Positions 1-8,444 are shown, numbered from the stretch's first letter. The stretch: DNA of 39,338 bases from Ga0074130 sp035492055 (GCA_035492055.1 DATJJR010000015.1:1-39338); one strand, 5' to 3'. Notes: generated from the letters alone by a model not told the origin. Made by a program: numbers and translations.

Positions 1-678
1 GAAAAGTTGCAAGAAGTGCTCGGCGACGAAGTGAGCATGAAGCAGGCATTCCGCGAAGCCGACAATGTGTTGCGCAATGCGGTTGGCGGTATTGCCGAAA
101 TCATCAACATTCCTGGTTTGGTGAACGTCGACTTTGAAGACGTGAAGACCGTGATGGGTGAAATGGGCAAGGCCATGATGGGCTCGTCCACCGCCGTTGG
201 CGTGGATCGTGCGCGCATCGCTGCCGATCAGGCGGTCGCCAGCCCTCTGCTGGAAGGTATCGAATTGTCCGGTGCACGTGGCGTACTGGTCAACATCACC
301 GCCAGCGATGAGCTGGGCATGAAGGAAGTGCGCGAAGTGATGAACACCATCCGTACCTATGCAGCACCGGATGCGACCATCATTTTCGGTACCGTTTTCG
401 ACAACAGCATGGAAGATGCCCTGCGCGTTACCGTTGTCGCTACCGGTCTGGGTGGAGCCATCGTCAAGGCTGCCAAGCCTGTACTGAAGACCGTGATGAA
501 CGAAGGCATGGGGTTGCGTACCGGTACTGACAATCAGGTTGTCGATATGGGCGGAGACGTTGGCGGCATGTTTACCAGCGCACGCAGTAGTGCTCGTAAC
601 ACCATGGTGGAAACCATGGCAGCAAGCGGTGTCGACAAGTACGACATTCCCGCTTTCCTGCGCCGCCAGGCCGATTAA
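1..678 (+). CDS. ftsZ: Cell division protein FtsZ, C-terminal part (5' end outside window)
   Basis: FtsZ is the tubulin-like GTPase that forms the cytokinetic Z ring. The frame is open from base 1, so the gene begins upstream; 225 residues remain of a protein usually near 380-400. The visible part covers the end of the GTPase domain and the activation domain. The T7-loop motif NVDFEDV, which supplies the catalytic aspartates to the neighbouring subunit, lies near residue 40 of the fragment. The segment SGARGVLVNITA and the ELRVTVVATG-like block (here ALRVTVVATG) are typical of the family. A variable linker is followed by the conserved C-terminal peptide DIPAFLRRQAD, the docking site for FtsA and ZipA-type partners. 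The stop TAA at 676-678 is followed by a hairpin and then lpxC. Identification is secure. Confidence 0.98.
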   Translation, partial: EKLQEVLGDEVSMKQAFREADNVLRNAVGGIAEIINIPGLVNVDFEDVKTVMGEMGKAMMGSSTAVGVDRARIAADQAVASPLLEGIELSGARGVLVNITASDELGMKEVREVMNTIRTYAAPDATIIFGTVFDNSMEDALRVTVVATGLGGAIVKAAKPVLKTVMNEGMGLRTGTDNQVVDMGGDVGGMFTSARSSARNTMVETMAASGVDKYDIPAFLRRQAD

Positions 679-700
679 AAATCGACTGTGCGATAGCGTG

Positions 701-736
701 AATGCATGGGGTCGATTCGCCTCCGCCCCATGCATT
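701..736 (+). terminator. Hairpin between ftsZ and lpxC
   Basis: An 11-bp perfect inverted repeat (aatgcatgggg at 701-711, ccccatgcatt at 726-736) with a 14-nt loop lies 22 nt after the ftsZ stop. It ends in TTTCAT rather than a real U-tract, so it is a weak intrinsic terminator or an mRNA 3' end stabiliser. It could also reduce read-through into lpxC, which has its own -10-like element just downstream. Confidence 0.5.
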
Positions 737-752
737 TCATGCTGCGCCGCGG

Positions 753-758
753 TAAAAT
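753..758 (+). promoter_or_regulatory. -10-like element of lpxC, possible leaderless start
   Basis: TAAAAT lies exactly 6 nt before the lpxC ATG at 765. If it is the -10 element, transcription would begin at or next to the A of the start codon. No Shine-Dalgarno sequence is present in the 20 nt before the ATG. No good -35 hexamer is seen at 16-18 bp spacing. Confidence 0.35.
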
Positions 759-764
759 GCACGC

Positions 765-1688
765 ATGTTGAAGCAACGTACCCTTAAAACCATCGTTCGC
801 GCCACTGGCGTGGGGCTGCACTCGGGCGAAAAAGTCACCATGGTGCTGCGCCCGGCCGCCGCCGATACAGGCATTGTGTTTCGGCGTGTGGACGTGGAAC
901 CGCCTGTCGATCTGCCAGCCAAGCCGCATGGTGTTGGCGATACGCGCATGGCATCGACATTACAGCAGGGCGAAGTCAAGCTTTCAACCATCGAGCACCT
1001 GATGTCGGCCCTTGCCGGGCTTGGCATCGACAACATCCATGTCGATGTGGATGCGCCTGAACTGCCGATCATGGATGGCAGCGCTGCGCCTTTTGTTTAT
1101 CTACTGCAATCGGCAGGCATCGAGGAACAGAACGCGCCCAAGAAATTCATTCGCATCAAGAAAACGGTGCGTGTCGAAGAAGGCGACAAATGGGCTGAGT
1201 TGTCGCCCTATGAAGGTTTTCGCCTCGACTTTTCGATCATGTTCAACCACCCGGCGGTCGACCAGACCGGCCGTCAGGTATCAGTCGACTTTGCCGACAA
1301 CGATTACATCCGTGAAGTGGCGCGTGCGCGCACTTTCGGCTTCATGCAGGACGTGGAATACATGCGCGCCAACGGCCTTGGCCTGGGCGGCAGTCTTGAG
1401 AACGCCATCGTCATGGACGAATACCGCGTACTCAACAGTGACGGCTTGCGTTACAACGATGAGTTCGTGAAACACAAGGTGCTGGATGCAATTGGTGACC
1501 TATATGTCGCCGGTCATCCTATTCTTGGCGCCTTTGCCGCCTTCAAATCGGGGCATGGATTGAACAACAAGCTCCTGCGTGCAGTGCTTGACGACGCCGA
1601 GGCTTGGGAGTGGGCGTCGTTTGCCGATCCAGATGCGACGCCGGAACGTGTGCGTAATCTTTACCCCCAGATCGTTGCGGCTGTCTGA
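765..1688 (+). CDS. lpxC: UDP-3-O-acyl-N-acetylglucosamine deacetylase LpxC
   Basis: LpxC is the zinc-dependent cytoplasmic deacetylase that makes the first committed step of lipid A synthesis. The 307-residue length fits the family. The start MLKQRTLKTIVRATGVGLHSG matches the conserved LpxC N-terminus, which fixes the ATG at 765. Zinc ligands are visible as H78 in STIEHLM and as H237 and D241 in the HKVLD motif; the catalytic histidine is H264 in KSGHGLNNK. The gene follows ftsZ, as in many proteobacteria, and is convergent with dciA, whose stop lies only 21 nt away with no clear terminator between them. There is no Shine-Dalgarno sequence, and a TAAAAT element sits 6 nt upstream, so a leaderless transcript is possible. 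Confidence 0.98.
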   Translation: MLKQRTLKTIVRATGVGLHSGEKVTMVLRPAAADTGIVFRRVDVEPPVDLPAKPHGVGDTRMASTLQQGEVKLSTIEHLMSALAGLGIDNIHVDVDAPELPIMDGSAAPFVYLLQSAGIEEQNAPKKFIRIKKTVRVEEGDKWAELSPYEGFRLDFSIMFNHPAVDQTGRQVSVDFADNDYIREVARARTFGFMQDVEYMRANGLGLGGSLENAIVMDEYRVLNSDGLRYNDEFVKHKVLDAIGDLYVAGHPILGAFAAFKSGHGLNNKLLRAVLDDAEAWEWASFADPDATPERVRNLYPQIVAAV

Positions 1689-1709
1689 AGCGGCAGTGGC
1701 TTGATTGAC

Positions 1710-2159
1710 TCAACCCTTCTTCGTTAAACGTTCCAACGCTCGCCTTAACGGTGTGTCTTCAGGCAATCGATTAGCAAGGTCAGTTAGTCCCCGCTTCGCT
1801 CTATCGCCAATCACTGGCGTGAATGAGTCTGTCTTGTTCGGTATAACTGGGCGCACCGGTTGCACTTTGATCTCGATTTCATTAACCTCTGTCCCGTTTT
1901 GGCGGTAGCGCTCAACCAGTCCGGGAACGATCTGCCGCACCTTGACGGCGATTGCGCCATTGGCAGCATGAATCACGATTTTCCCCAATCTGAAGTTGGC
2001 TACGCGTACCGAACCGGCCAACTGCCTTGGTAGCACAAGCACAAGCTGCCGCTGCAATTGCAACAATCGCCCGGCATGGGCGGTGAGTCGGGCGACATTG
2101 GCTTCCGATTCAAGAAGCGTAGTCACCGTTGGCGGCGTGCCGGATCTACGGTTGGTCAT
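1710..2159 (-). CDS. dciA: DciA-like protein (DUF721), probable replicative helicase operator
   Basis: This 149-residue protein has the DUF721 pattern: a basic N-terminus, a central segment (about 45-95) resembling the compact KH-like DciA fold with the run RVANFRLGKIVIHAANGA, and the VKVRQIVPGLVERY block, followed by a charged, Arg/Lys-rich tail. DciA helps load the replicative helicase DnaB in bacteria lacking DnaC. In pseudomonads a DUF721 gene sits in the same lpxC-M23-secA neighbourhood and is dciA, which supports the name. Here the gene faces the opposite way, convergent with lpxC, and its start is only 26 nt from the divergent M23 start. The start at 2159 has no evident ribosome binding site. 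The family is fairly secure; the function is inferred by family and synteny. Confidence 0.8.
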   Translation of the reverse strand: MTNRRSGTPPTVTTLLESEANVARLTAHAGRLLQLQRQLVLVLPRQLAGSVRVANFRLGKIVIHAANGAIAVKVRQIVPGLVERYRQNGTEVNEIEIKVQPVRPVIPNKTDSFTPVIGDRAKRGLTDLANRLPEDTPLRRALERLTKKG

Positions 2160-2185
2160 GGCGTAGGTAAAGGAGAGGTCAGGGC

Positions 2186-3109
2186 GTGCATATTATTCTG
2201 GTATCCGACAGGCTGGCAACGGCGAAGACGATTGCGATCACGTCTCGTCATGTATTGCTGGCTGCATTTGCCCTGATTGCCTTTGTACTGACGCTCGCTT
2301 TCACCTTTTCCTGGTGGGCGGTGCGCCATGCCGCCGATGTACGTTTACCTGTGTTGCAGGACTTGATTCGCGACATGCAGGCTGAGCAGCAGGCACGCGC
2401 AGACGCCGTCGTTCGTGAAAATCTCAACGTCATGGCCATCAAGCTCGGTCAGATGCAGGCGCAATTGGCACGCCTAGACATGCTGAGTGACCGGTTGTCC
2501 GGCTCTCTGGGCGTAAAAACAAGCGATATCAAGCCGGGCGACGATGGCCGTGGCGGCCCTTTGGTGCGTGATCGAGCCTTCACCCGTCCCGAGCTCGATC
2601 AATTGATCGATTCGCTATCGTCGCAGGTGGAAAAACGCAGCGATGCCATGGCCATGATCGAGGCGCAAGCCCTGGAGGATCGCATTCGCCACGCCATGTT
2701 GCCGACCAGTCTGCCAACGACGGTGGCGTGGGACTCTTCAACTTACGGTTGGCGCATCGATCCTTTCACCGGACACCGCGCCATGCATGAAGGCGTGGAT
2801 TTTCCGGCACCGGTGGGAACGCCGATCTTTGCGGCCGCTGCCGGTATTGTGACGCGCGCCGAGCATCATCCCGAATACGGCAATCTGATCGAAATCGACC
2901 ACGGCAACGACATCAGCACGCGTTACGCACATGCCTCCGAGATCTATGTGCACGTTGGTCAGATGATCAAGCGCGGCGAAAAAATCGCCGCAGTGGGGAG
3001 TACCGGGCGTTCCACCGGGCCGCATCTGCACTTTGAAGTACGCGTCAGCGGTGTGGCACAAAATCCGAATCGTTTCTTGCAGGAAGCTGCCAAATACGCC
3101 GGCCGTTAA
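2186..3109 (+). CDS. M23-family (LytM) peptidoglycan metallopeptidase, membrane-anchored
   Basis: A 307-residue protein starting at GTG 2186, chosen because GGAGAGG lies 7 nt upstream. It has a short cytoplasmic N-terminus, one membrane segment at about residues 23-45, and a probable coiled coil from about 55 to 165 rich in Gln, Glu, Arg and Leu. A C-terminal M23 domain follows from about 185. The zinc and catalytic residues are present: H201 and D205 in HEGVDF, H249 in RYAHAS, and H280/H282 in GPHLHFE, so it is predicted active rather than a degenerate LytM activator. Such proteins cut peptide cross-links in peptidoglycan from the periplasmic face. The gene lies between dciA and secA, the same place as a pseudomonad M23 gene. 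The exact substrate bond and biological role cannot be read from sequence. Confidence 0.93.
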   Translation: MHIILVSDRLATAKTIAITSRHVLLAAFALIAFVLTLAFTFSWWAVRHAADVRLPVLQDLIRDMQAEQQARADAVVRENLNVMAIKLGQMQAQLARLDMLSDRLSGSLGVKTSDIKPGDDGRGGPLVRDRAFTRPELDQLIDSLSSQVEKRSDAMAMIEAQALEDRIRHAMLPTSLPTTVAWDSSTYGWRIDPFTGHRAMHEGVDFPAPVGTPIFAAAAGIVTRAEHHPEYGNLIEIDHGNDISTRYAHASEIYVHVGQMIKRGEKIAAVGSTGRSTGPHLHFEVRVSGVAQNPNRFLQEAAKYAGR

Positions 3110-3166
3110 ATTTCCTGAATCTGCTCCCACCTTGGTCGCGCAAGCGGCCTGAAATACTCGGCGTGC

Positions 3167-3172
3167 TAAAAT
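3167..3172 (+). promoter_or_regulatory. -10-like element of secA
   Basis: TAAAAT in the context gctaaaatcgc lies 39 nt before the secA ATG, which predicts a leader of about 33 nt. The -35 region at 17-bp spacing is poor. The same -10 core recurs before several genes in this window. Confidence 0.4.
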
Positions 3173-3211
3173 CGCAACTTTGCTTTCCTTGCCATTTTTG
3201 GCCGCGCCTCA

Positions 3212-5953
3212 ATGATTTCCGGCATTCTCAAGAAGATTTTCGGCAGCCGCAATGAGCGGCTGATCAAGCAATACTCTCAGGCTGTCGCTCGCATCAACGC
3301 GCTTGAGCCGGCAATGCAGGCATTGAGTGATGACGCCTTGCGGGCCAAGACCGACGAATTCAGAGGGCGTCTGGCGGCAGGCGAGGCGCTGGACGATCTC
3401 TTGCCCGAGGCGTTTGCCGTGGTGCGCGAAGCCAGCGTGCGAGTTTATGGCATGCGCCATTTCGACGTGCAGCTGATCGGTGGCATGGTTCTGCATCAAG
3501 GGAAAATTGCGGAAATGCGCACCGGCGAAGGCAAGACGCTGGTCGCAACCTTGCCGGCTTATCTGAATGCGCTGGCTGGTCAGGGTGTACACGTCATTAC
3601 CGTCAACGACTACCTCGCCAAGCGCGACGCCGACTGGACGGCGCGTTTGCATCGTTTCCTTGGCCTGTCGGTGGGCGTCAACCTTTCGCAGATGCCGCAT
3701 GAGGAAAAGCAGCAGGCCTACGCAGCCGACATCACCTACGGCACCAATAACGAGTTCGGCTTCGATTATCTGCGCGACAACATGGTCTACTCGGCCGGTG
3801 AGCGCGTACAGCGCAAGCTGAATTTCGCCATTGTCGATGAAGTTGACTCCATCCTGATCGATGAAGCGCGTACGCCACTGATCATCTCGGGACAGGCGGA
3901 AGACCATACCGAGATGTATCTCAAGATGAATGCTGTGCCTCCGCTGCTGGAAAAGGGCGAAGCGGCAAAGCAGGAAGGCGAACAGGATACTGGCGATTTC
4001 ACCGTTGATCTGAAAGCCCATTCCGTCTTGCTGACCGAGCAGGGCCACGAAAAAGCCGAACAAATCCTCGAGCGGATGGGGGTCTTGCCCGAAGGCAGCA
4101 GCCTCTACGAGCCGGCCAACATTGCGCTGATGCATCATCTCTACGCTGCGCTACGTGCCCACAACCTGTTCCATAAGGACCAGCATTACGTGGTGCAAAA
4201 CGGCGAAGTGGTCATCGTCGACGAATTCACCGGCCGACTCATGTCTGGCCGTCGCTGGTCGGATGGCCTGCATCAGGCGGTCGAGGCCAAGGAAGGCGTG
4301 GCGATCCAGGCTGAGAACCAGACGCTGGCATCGATCACCTTCCAGAATTACTTCCGCATGTACGGCAAACTGGCTGGCATGACCGGTACGGCCGATACCG
4401 AAGCGTTTGAGTTTCAGAGCATCTACAACCTTGAAACCGTTGTCGTGCCGACCAATCGCCCGATCCAGCGCAAGGACTCGAACGATCTTGTCTACCGTAC
4501 GGCACAGGAAAAATACAAGGCCATCATCGACGACATCGTCGCCTGCCGCGAGCGTGGCCAGCCGGTACTGGTGGGCACCACCTCGATTGAAAATTCCGAA
4601 CTGTTGTCGGCGTTGTTGACTCATCAGAAGATCGATCATCAGGTGCTGAACGCCAAGCAGCATGCGCGCGAAGCCGAGATCGTCGTGCAAGCCGGGCGCC
4701 CTGGCATGATCACGATTGCCACCAACATGGCCGGCCGCGGCACGGACATCGTACTTGGTGGTGCCATCGAGAAGACAATCGATGAAATCCGCGAGGATGA
4801 AACGCTTTCCGATGAAGAAAAGCGTACGCGTATCAACGCGACGCGTGCCGAATGGCAACCGCTGCACGATCAGGTCATTGCTGCCGGTGGTTTGCACATC
4901 ATTGGTTCCGAGCGTCATGAGTCGCGCCGCATCGACAACCAGCTGCGCGGCCGCGCTGGCCGTCAAGGTGACCCGGGTTCCAGCCGTTTTTACCTTTCGC
5001 TCGAAGATCCGCTGCTCAAGATATTTGCCGGCGATCGTCTTAACGCGATCATGGTGCGTTTGCGCCTGCCAGAAGGTGAAGCGATTGAGCACGCGATGGT
5101 GAATCGTTCGCTTGAGTCGGCGCAGCGCAAGGTTGAACAACGCAATTTCGATATTCGCAAGCAACTGCTTGAGTACGACGATGTTGCCAACGATCAGCGC
5201 AAGGTGATCTATGAGCAGCGCAACGAGTTGCTTGAAAGTACCGATATTTCCGAAACCGTGACCGCCATGCGCAGCGGCGTTGTCTCCGATCTTTTCCGCG
5301 TTTTCGTGCCTGCGGACAGCATGGAAGAGCAGTGGGACATGCAAGGTTTCGAGAATGCGCTCGCCGCCGAATATCAATTCAAGTTGCCGATTACCGAGTG
5401 GCTGGTAACGGACAACAAGCTCTCGGATGACGAAGTGATTGAGCGCGTGATAGCCGAAGCCGAGAGCGCCTATGCTGCCAAGGTCGCGCAGGTTGATCTT
5501 GCTGCCTGGCGCGGTTTCGAGCGCAATGTCATGCTGCAGAGCCTCGATACACATTGGCGTGAACATCTGTCTGCACTGGATCAATTGCGCCAGGGTATTC
5601 ATCTGCGCGGTTACGCGCAGAAAAACCCGAAGCAGGAATACAAGCGCGAAGCGTTCGAGCTGTTTGAACATCTGCTCGACACCGTCCGCTCCGATGTCAC
5701 GCGTCTATTGATGACGGTGCAGGTCCAGTCGGCCGAGCAGCTCGAGGAAATCGAGCAACCGGCGCTGGAGAACGTGCAGTACCAACATGCTGAACTCGAT
5801 GACTCGGGCGAGTCGGTTGTCGAAGTCGCAGCTGAGGCTGCGCCGCAGCCGCAACAACCGGTGCAAAATCATCTACCCAAGGTCGGGCGCAATGATCCTT
5901 GTCCTTGCGGGAGCGGCAAGAAATTCAAGCACTGTCATGGTGCCTTGAGTTAA
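3212..5953 (+). CDS. secA: Preprotein translocase ATPase SecA
   Basis: SecA is the motor ATPase that drives unfolded preproteins through the SecYEG channel. The 913-residue length is normal. The first nucleotide-binding domain carries Walker A MRTGEGKT at 102-109 and the DEVD Walker B motif at 209-212. The second domain carries TNMAGRGTDI and the arginine-rich LRGRAGRQGDPG helicase motif. The C-terminus has the zinc-binding SEC-C tail with C897, C899, C908 and H909, which contacts SecB and lipids. The start MISGILKKIFGSRNER agrees with known SecA N-termini; there is no obvious Shine-Dalgarno sequence. A TAAAAT element precedes the gene and a strong terminator follows 13 nt after the stop. Confidence 0.99.
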   Translation: MISGILKKIFGSRNERLIKQYSQAVARINALEPAMQALSDDALRAKTDEFRGRLAAGEALDDLLPEAFAVVREASVRVYGMRHFDVQLIGGMVLHQGKIAEMRTGEGKTLVATLPAYLNALAGQGVHVITVNDYLAKRDADWTARLHRFLGLSVGVNLSQMPHEEKQQAYAADITYGTNNEFGFDYLRDNMVYSAGERVQRKLNFAIVDEVDSILIDEARTPLIISGQAEDHTEMYLKMNAVPPLLEKGEAAKQEGEQDTGDFTVDLKAHSVLLTEQGHEKAEQILERMGVLPEGSSLYEPANIALMHHLYAALRAHNLFHKDQHYVVQNGEVVIVDEFTGRLMSGRRWSDGLHQAVEAKEGVAIQAENQTLASITFQNYFRMYGKLAGMTGTADTEAFEFQSIYNLETVVVPTNRPIQRKDSNDLVYRTAQEKYKAIIDDIVACRERGQPVLVGTTSIENSELLSALLTHQKIDHQVLNAKQHAREAEIVVQAGRPGMITIATNMAGRGTDIVLGGAIEKTIDEIREDETLSDEEKRTRINATRAEWQPLHDQVIAAGGLHIIGSERHESRRIDNQLRGRAGRQGDPGSSRFYLSLEDPLLKIFAGDRLNAIMVRLRLPEGEAIEHAMVNRSLESAQRKVEQRNFDIRKQLLEYDDVANDQRKVIYEQRNELLESTDISETVTAMRSGVVSDLFRVFVPADSMEEQWDMQGFENALAAEYQFKLPITEWLVTDNKLSDDEVIERVIAEAESAYAAKVAQVDLAAWRGFERNVMLQSLDTHWREHLSALDQLRQGIHLRGYAQKNPKQEYKREAFELFEHLLDTVRSDVTRLLMTVQVQSAEQLEEIEQPALENVQYQHAELDDSGESVVEVAAEAAPQPQQPVQNHLPKVGRNDPCPCGSGKKFKHCHGALS

Positions 5954-5966
5954 ACGCCATCACCGA

Positions 5967-6010
5967 AAATAAAAAGGCCGCCAAAGAAATCTTCGGCGGC
6001 CTTTTTATTT
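5967..6010. terminator. Strong bidirectional terminator between secA and the small secreted genes
   Basis: A 16-bp perfect stem (5967-5982 paired with 5995-6010) with a 12-nt loop has a GC core ggccgcc/ggcggcc. The A-rich left arm and T-rich right arm provide a U-tract on either strand. It ends secA on the plus strand and the small-protein operon on the minus strand. Confidence 0.93.
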
Positions 6011-6034
6011 GTACAAGCAATTCGTTCAGCGAGT

Positions 6035-6580
6035 TTATTGCCCGCAATTCGCGCCATTGACCTGCTGGTTGATCTGTTTCAGCTGCTGTAACTTGTCATT
6101 CTGATCCAGCTTGGCATCGAGAAAAACCGTGTCGGCTTGCTGCCCGTAAGTGGCACATTGTGGATCGCCGCTCATGTTGCCGCGGAAACCATACGCTTGA
6201 TTGACCGCAGCGCTATTGACCACGGCAGCAGGAATAAACGCTGTGGGATGTGCCTTGGCCCAGGCCAAGGCAAAGGCCTGCTGCTGGGCGAGCGTCATGC
6301 TTTGCATGCTTTGTATCGCCGCTGCCGCGGCTGCTGCTGCCTGTTGTTGCTGTGCCAGCGTCTGCGGTGTGGTTGTAACCGGCGTTGTTGTGACTGGGAC
6401 CGTAGTCGATGGCGTTGTGGTTGAAGTCGTCGTTGATGTTGTCGTGGCGGGCGTAGTGACCTGAGCGGTGGCTTGATCCAGTGTCTGGTTGATGGCCTGA
6501 TTGATGGTCAGTGTCGTCGACTGGGCAGCGGCATGCATCGACAGCAAACATAGCCCGGCAATTGGAAGCAGGTTACGCAT
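6035..6580 (-). CDS. Secreted Thr-rich protein with C-terminal Cys-pair domain, unknown function
   Basis: I do not recognise this 181-residue protein. It begins with a signal peptide (about residues 1-19, ending HAAAQ). A low-complexity Thr/Ser/Val/Pro segment follows at about 38-72, then a run of eight alanines after a Gln run near 77-88. The C-terminal domain (about 127-179) has two cysteines, C142 and C179, spaced 37 residues apart. The same domain with the same spacing occurs in the next gene upstream (6599-6916), and the motif D-P-x-C-x-x-Y-x-Q-Q-A-D-T-x-F-L-D is shared. The two genes are 18 nt apart and probably co-transcribed. The cysteines could form a disulfide in the periplasm. Low-complexity DNA on the opposite strand is a by-product of Thr codons. 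Confidence 0.8.
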   Translation of the reverse strand: MRNLLPIAGLCLLSMHAAAQSTTLTINQAINQTLDQATAQVTTPATTTSTTTSTTTPSTTVPVTTTPVTTTPQTLAQQQQAAAAAAAAIQSMQSMTLAQQQAFALAWAKAHPTAFIPAAVVNSAAVNQAYGFRGNMSGDPQCATYGQQADTVFLDAKLDQNDKLQQLKQINQQVNGANCGQ

Positions 6581-6598
6581 AAGAATATTCCGACGTAT

Positions 6599-6916
6599 TT
6601 AGTTTGTACAAGCGGCTGCACGGGCTTGTTGGGCGACTTTCGACAGTTGCCGAGTCTTGTCTTGCAGCGTGAGTCTTGAATCCAGAAACGCTGTGTCGGC
6701 TTGTTGTGCATAGCTTTGGCAAACGGGGTCGCTGTTCATGCGAGCGCGGAATGCATAACTATTTCTGAGTGTTTCAAGGTCTGCATCAGAGATCGGTTTT
6801 GCCGCAGGCGTATTCCCAACTGAAGCCGCTGCTGCAGCCGCCGCCGTTGAATTTTGCGCCATGGCGTGAGCAGAGATAAACAGCGACATGAGCATGAGCA
6901 AGTGTAGGCGACGCAT
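6599..6916 (-). CDS. Small secreted protein, paralogue of the downstream gene, unknown function
   Basis: A 105-residue protein read from ATG 6916, chosen over an upstream in-frame ATG at 6946 because AAGGA lies 6 nt before it and the resulting N-terminus (MRRLHLLMLMSLFISAHAMA) is a clean signal peptide. After a short alanine-rich linker comes a domain matching the C-terminal domain of the adjacent gene: YAFRARM, DPVCQSYAQQADTAFLD, and cysteines C66 and C103 spaced 37 apart. By eye about half of the 38 positions between and including the cysteines are identical. It lacks the Thr-rich stretch. It is the first gene of a likely two-gene unit bounded by terminators on both sides. Function unknown. 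Confidence 0.8.
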   Translation of the reverse strand: MRRLHLLMLMSLFISAHAMAQNSTAAAAAAASVGNTPAAKPISDADLETLRNSYAFRARMNSDPVCQSYAQQADTAFLDSRLTLQDKTRQLSKVAQQARAAACTN

Positions 6917-6979
6917 GCGAATTCCTTTGTGGATTGACTGCGCCATCTTATCTCAGCCTCAATCGGGTATGAGGACACA

Positions 6980-7007
6980 AAAAAGGCAGCCCGCAGGCTG
7001 CCTTTTT
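6980..7007. terminator. Terminator of pntAB
   Basis: A 12-bp perfect stem (aaaaaggcagcc at 6980-6991, ggctgccttttt at 6996-7007) with a four-base loop cgca starts 17 nt after the pntB stop. It has a U-tract on the minus strand and would also stop plus-strand transcription. Confidence 0.93.
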
Positions 7008-7024
7008 CATGATTTGGCGTGGTT

Positions 7025-8434
7025 TCAGTGTTCGATCGAAACCAGTACTTCGTCCAGCATCTTCTTGGCATCGCCGAACAGCATGCGATTGTTTTCCTTG
7101 TAGAAGAGCGGATTGTCGACGCCGGCGTAGCCGGAGGCCATCGAACGCTTCATGACGATTGTGGTTTGCGCCTTCCAGACTTGCAGCACTGGCATGCCGG
7201 CGATCGGGCTGTTGGGATCGTCTTCGGCGGCTGGGTTCACGATGTCGTTCGCGCCGATCACCATGACCACGTCAGTATCCGGGAAGTCTTCGTTGATTTC
7301 GTCCATTTCCAGCACGATGTCGTACGGCACCTTGGCTTCGGCCAGCAACACGTTCATGTGGCCCGGCATGCGGCCGGCCACCGGGTGGATGGCGAAGCGT
7401 ACGTTAGCGCCCTTGGCACGCAGGCGATTGACGATGTCGTTCACGGTGTGCTGGGCTTGTGCCACAGCCATGCCGTAACCCGGCACGATCACGATGCTCT
7501 TGGCTTCGCGTAGCAGTTCGGCCGTTTCAGCAGCGCTGACCGGCGTGACTTCGCCTTCCGGCTGAGCGGCAGCATCGCCCGTCGGCTTGGCGGCGGTGGT
7601 GCCGAAGCCGCCGGCGATCACCGACAGGAACTGACGGTTCATGGCCTTGCACATGATGTACGACAGAATTGCACCGGACGAGCCGACCAGTGCGCCGGTC
7701 ACGATCAGCAAGTCATTGTTCAGCATGAAGCCGGTCGCAGAAGCGGCCCAACCCGAATAGCTGTTCAGCATCGACACCACGACCGGCATGTCGGCACCGC
7801 CGATGGCCATCACCATATGCACGCCGAAAATCAGCGCGATGGCAGTCATGACGAGCAGCGGCATCATGCCGACGGATGCGTCTTCCGCATTGAGGAACTG
7901 ACGGCCGAAGACAAGGACGATAACCAGCAGGGCCAGGTTCAGCCAGTGACGACCCGGCAGCAGTACCGGCTTGCCGCCGATCTTGCCGTTCAGCTTGCCG
8001 AAGGCAATCAGCGAGCCGGAGAAAGTCACGGCGCCGATCAGGATGCCGACGTAGATTTCCACTTCGTGGATGACCTTCTCGGAACCTTCGAAGTGCATCG
8101 ACGGATCGATGTAGCTTGCGAAGCCGACCAGTGCAGCAGCCAGACCAACGAAGCTGTGCATCAGCGCGACCAGTTCCGGCATTTCGGTCATCTTGACCGT
8201 CTTTGCGGCGAACAGGCCGGCCGAGCCGCCGACGACCAGTGCGCCGACGATCCAGGCATAACCGGTCGCGCCGACACGCGGACCGAACACGGTGGCGAGT
8301 ACGGCGATAGCCATGCCGACCATGCCGTAGAAGTTGCCGCGGCGGGAGGTCTCAGGATGGGACAGACCGCCCAGACTGAGGATGAAGAGGATGGTTGCTC
8401 CGATGTAGGAGACAGTAGCCAGATTTGCAGACAC
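7025..8434 (-). CDS. pntB: NAD(P) transhydrogenase subunit beta PntB
   Basis: PntB carries the NADP(H)-binding domain III and most of the proton-conducting membrane domain II of the inner-membrane transhydrogenase, which uses the proton gradient to make NADPH from NADH. The 469 residues are the usual size. The first two thirds hold several membrane helices (ILFILSLGGLSHPETSRRGNFYG near the start). The C-terminal NADP domain shows GYGMAVAQAQ and VIGANDIVNPAA, both family hallmarks. The start is GTG 8434, supported by AAGGAG 6 nt upstream. It lies 10 nt downstream of pntA in the same operon and is followed by a strong terminator. Confidence 0.98.
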   Translation of the reverse strand: MSANLATVSYIGATILFILSLGGLSHPETSRRGNFYGMVGMAIAVLATVFGPRVGATGYAWIVGALVVGGSAGLFAAKTVKMTEMPELVALMHSFVGLAAALVGFASYIDPSMHFEGSEKVIHEVEIYVGILIGAVTFSGSLIAFGKLNGKIGGKPVLLPGRHWLNLALLVIVLVFGRQFLNAEDASVGMMPLLVMTAIALIFGVHMVMAIGGADMPVVVSMLNSYSGWAASATGFMLNNDLLIVTGALVGSSGAILSYIMCKAMNRQFLSVIAGGFGTTAAKPTGDAAAQPEGEVTPVSAAETAELLREAKSIVIVPGYGMAVAQAQHTVNDIVNRLRAKGANVRFAIHPVAGRMPGHMNVLLAEAKVPYDIVLEMDEINEDFPDTDVVMVIGANDIVNPAAEDDPNSPIAGMPVLQVWKAQTTIVMKRSMASGYAGVDNPLFYKENNRMLFGDAKKMLDEVLVSIEH

Positions 8435-8444
8435 TTGGTTCTCC

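Noticed and set aside
4151..5671. Long open frame on the minus strand opposite secA (about 500 codons).
   Set aside because: It is wholly inside a certain secA gene, shows no family motifs, and is the usual mirror frame of a G+C-rich gene.
6360..6470. Repetitive GT-rich tract resembling a tandem repeat or mini-satellite.
   Set aside because: It is explained by Thr codons of the secreted protein on the minus strand; units are not regular.
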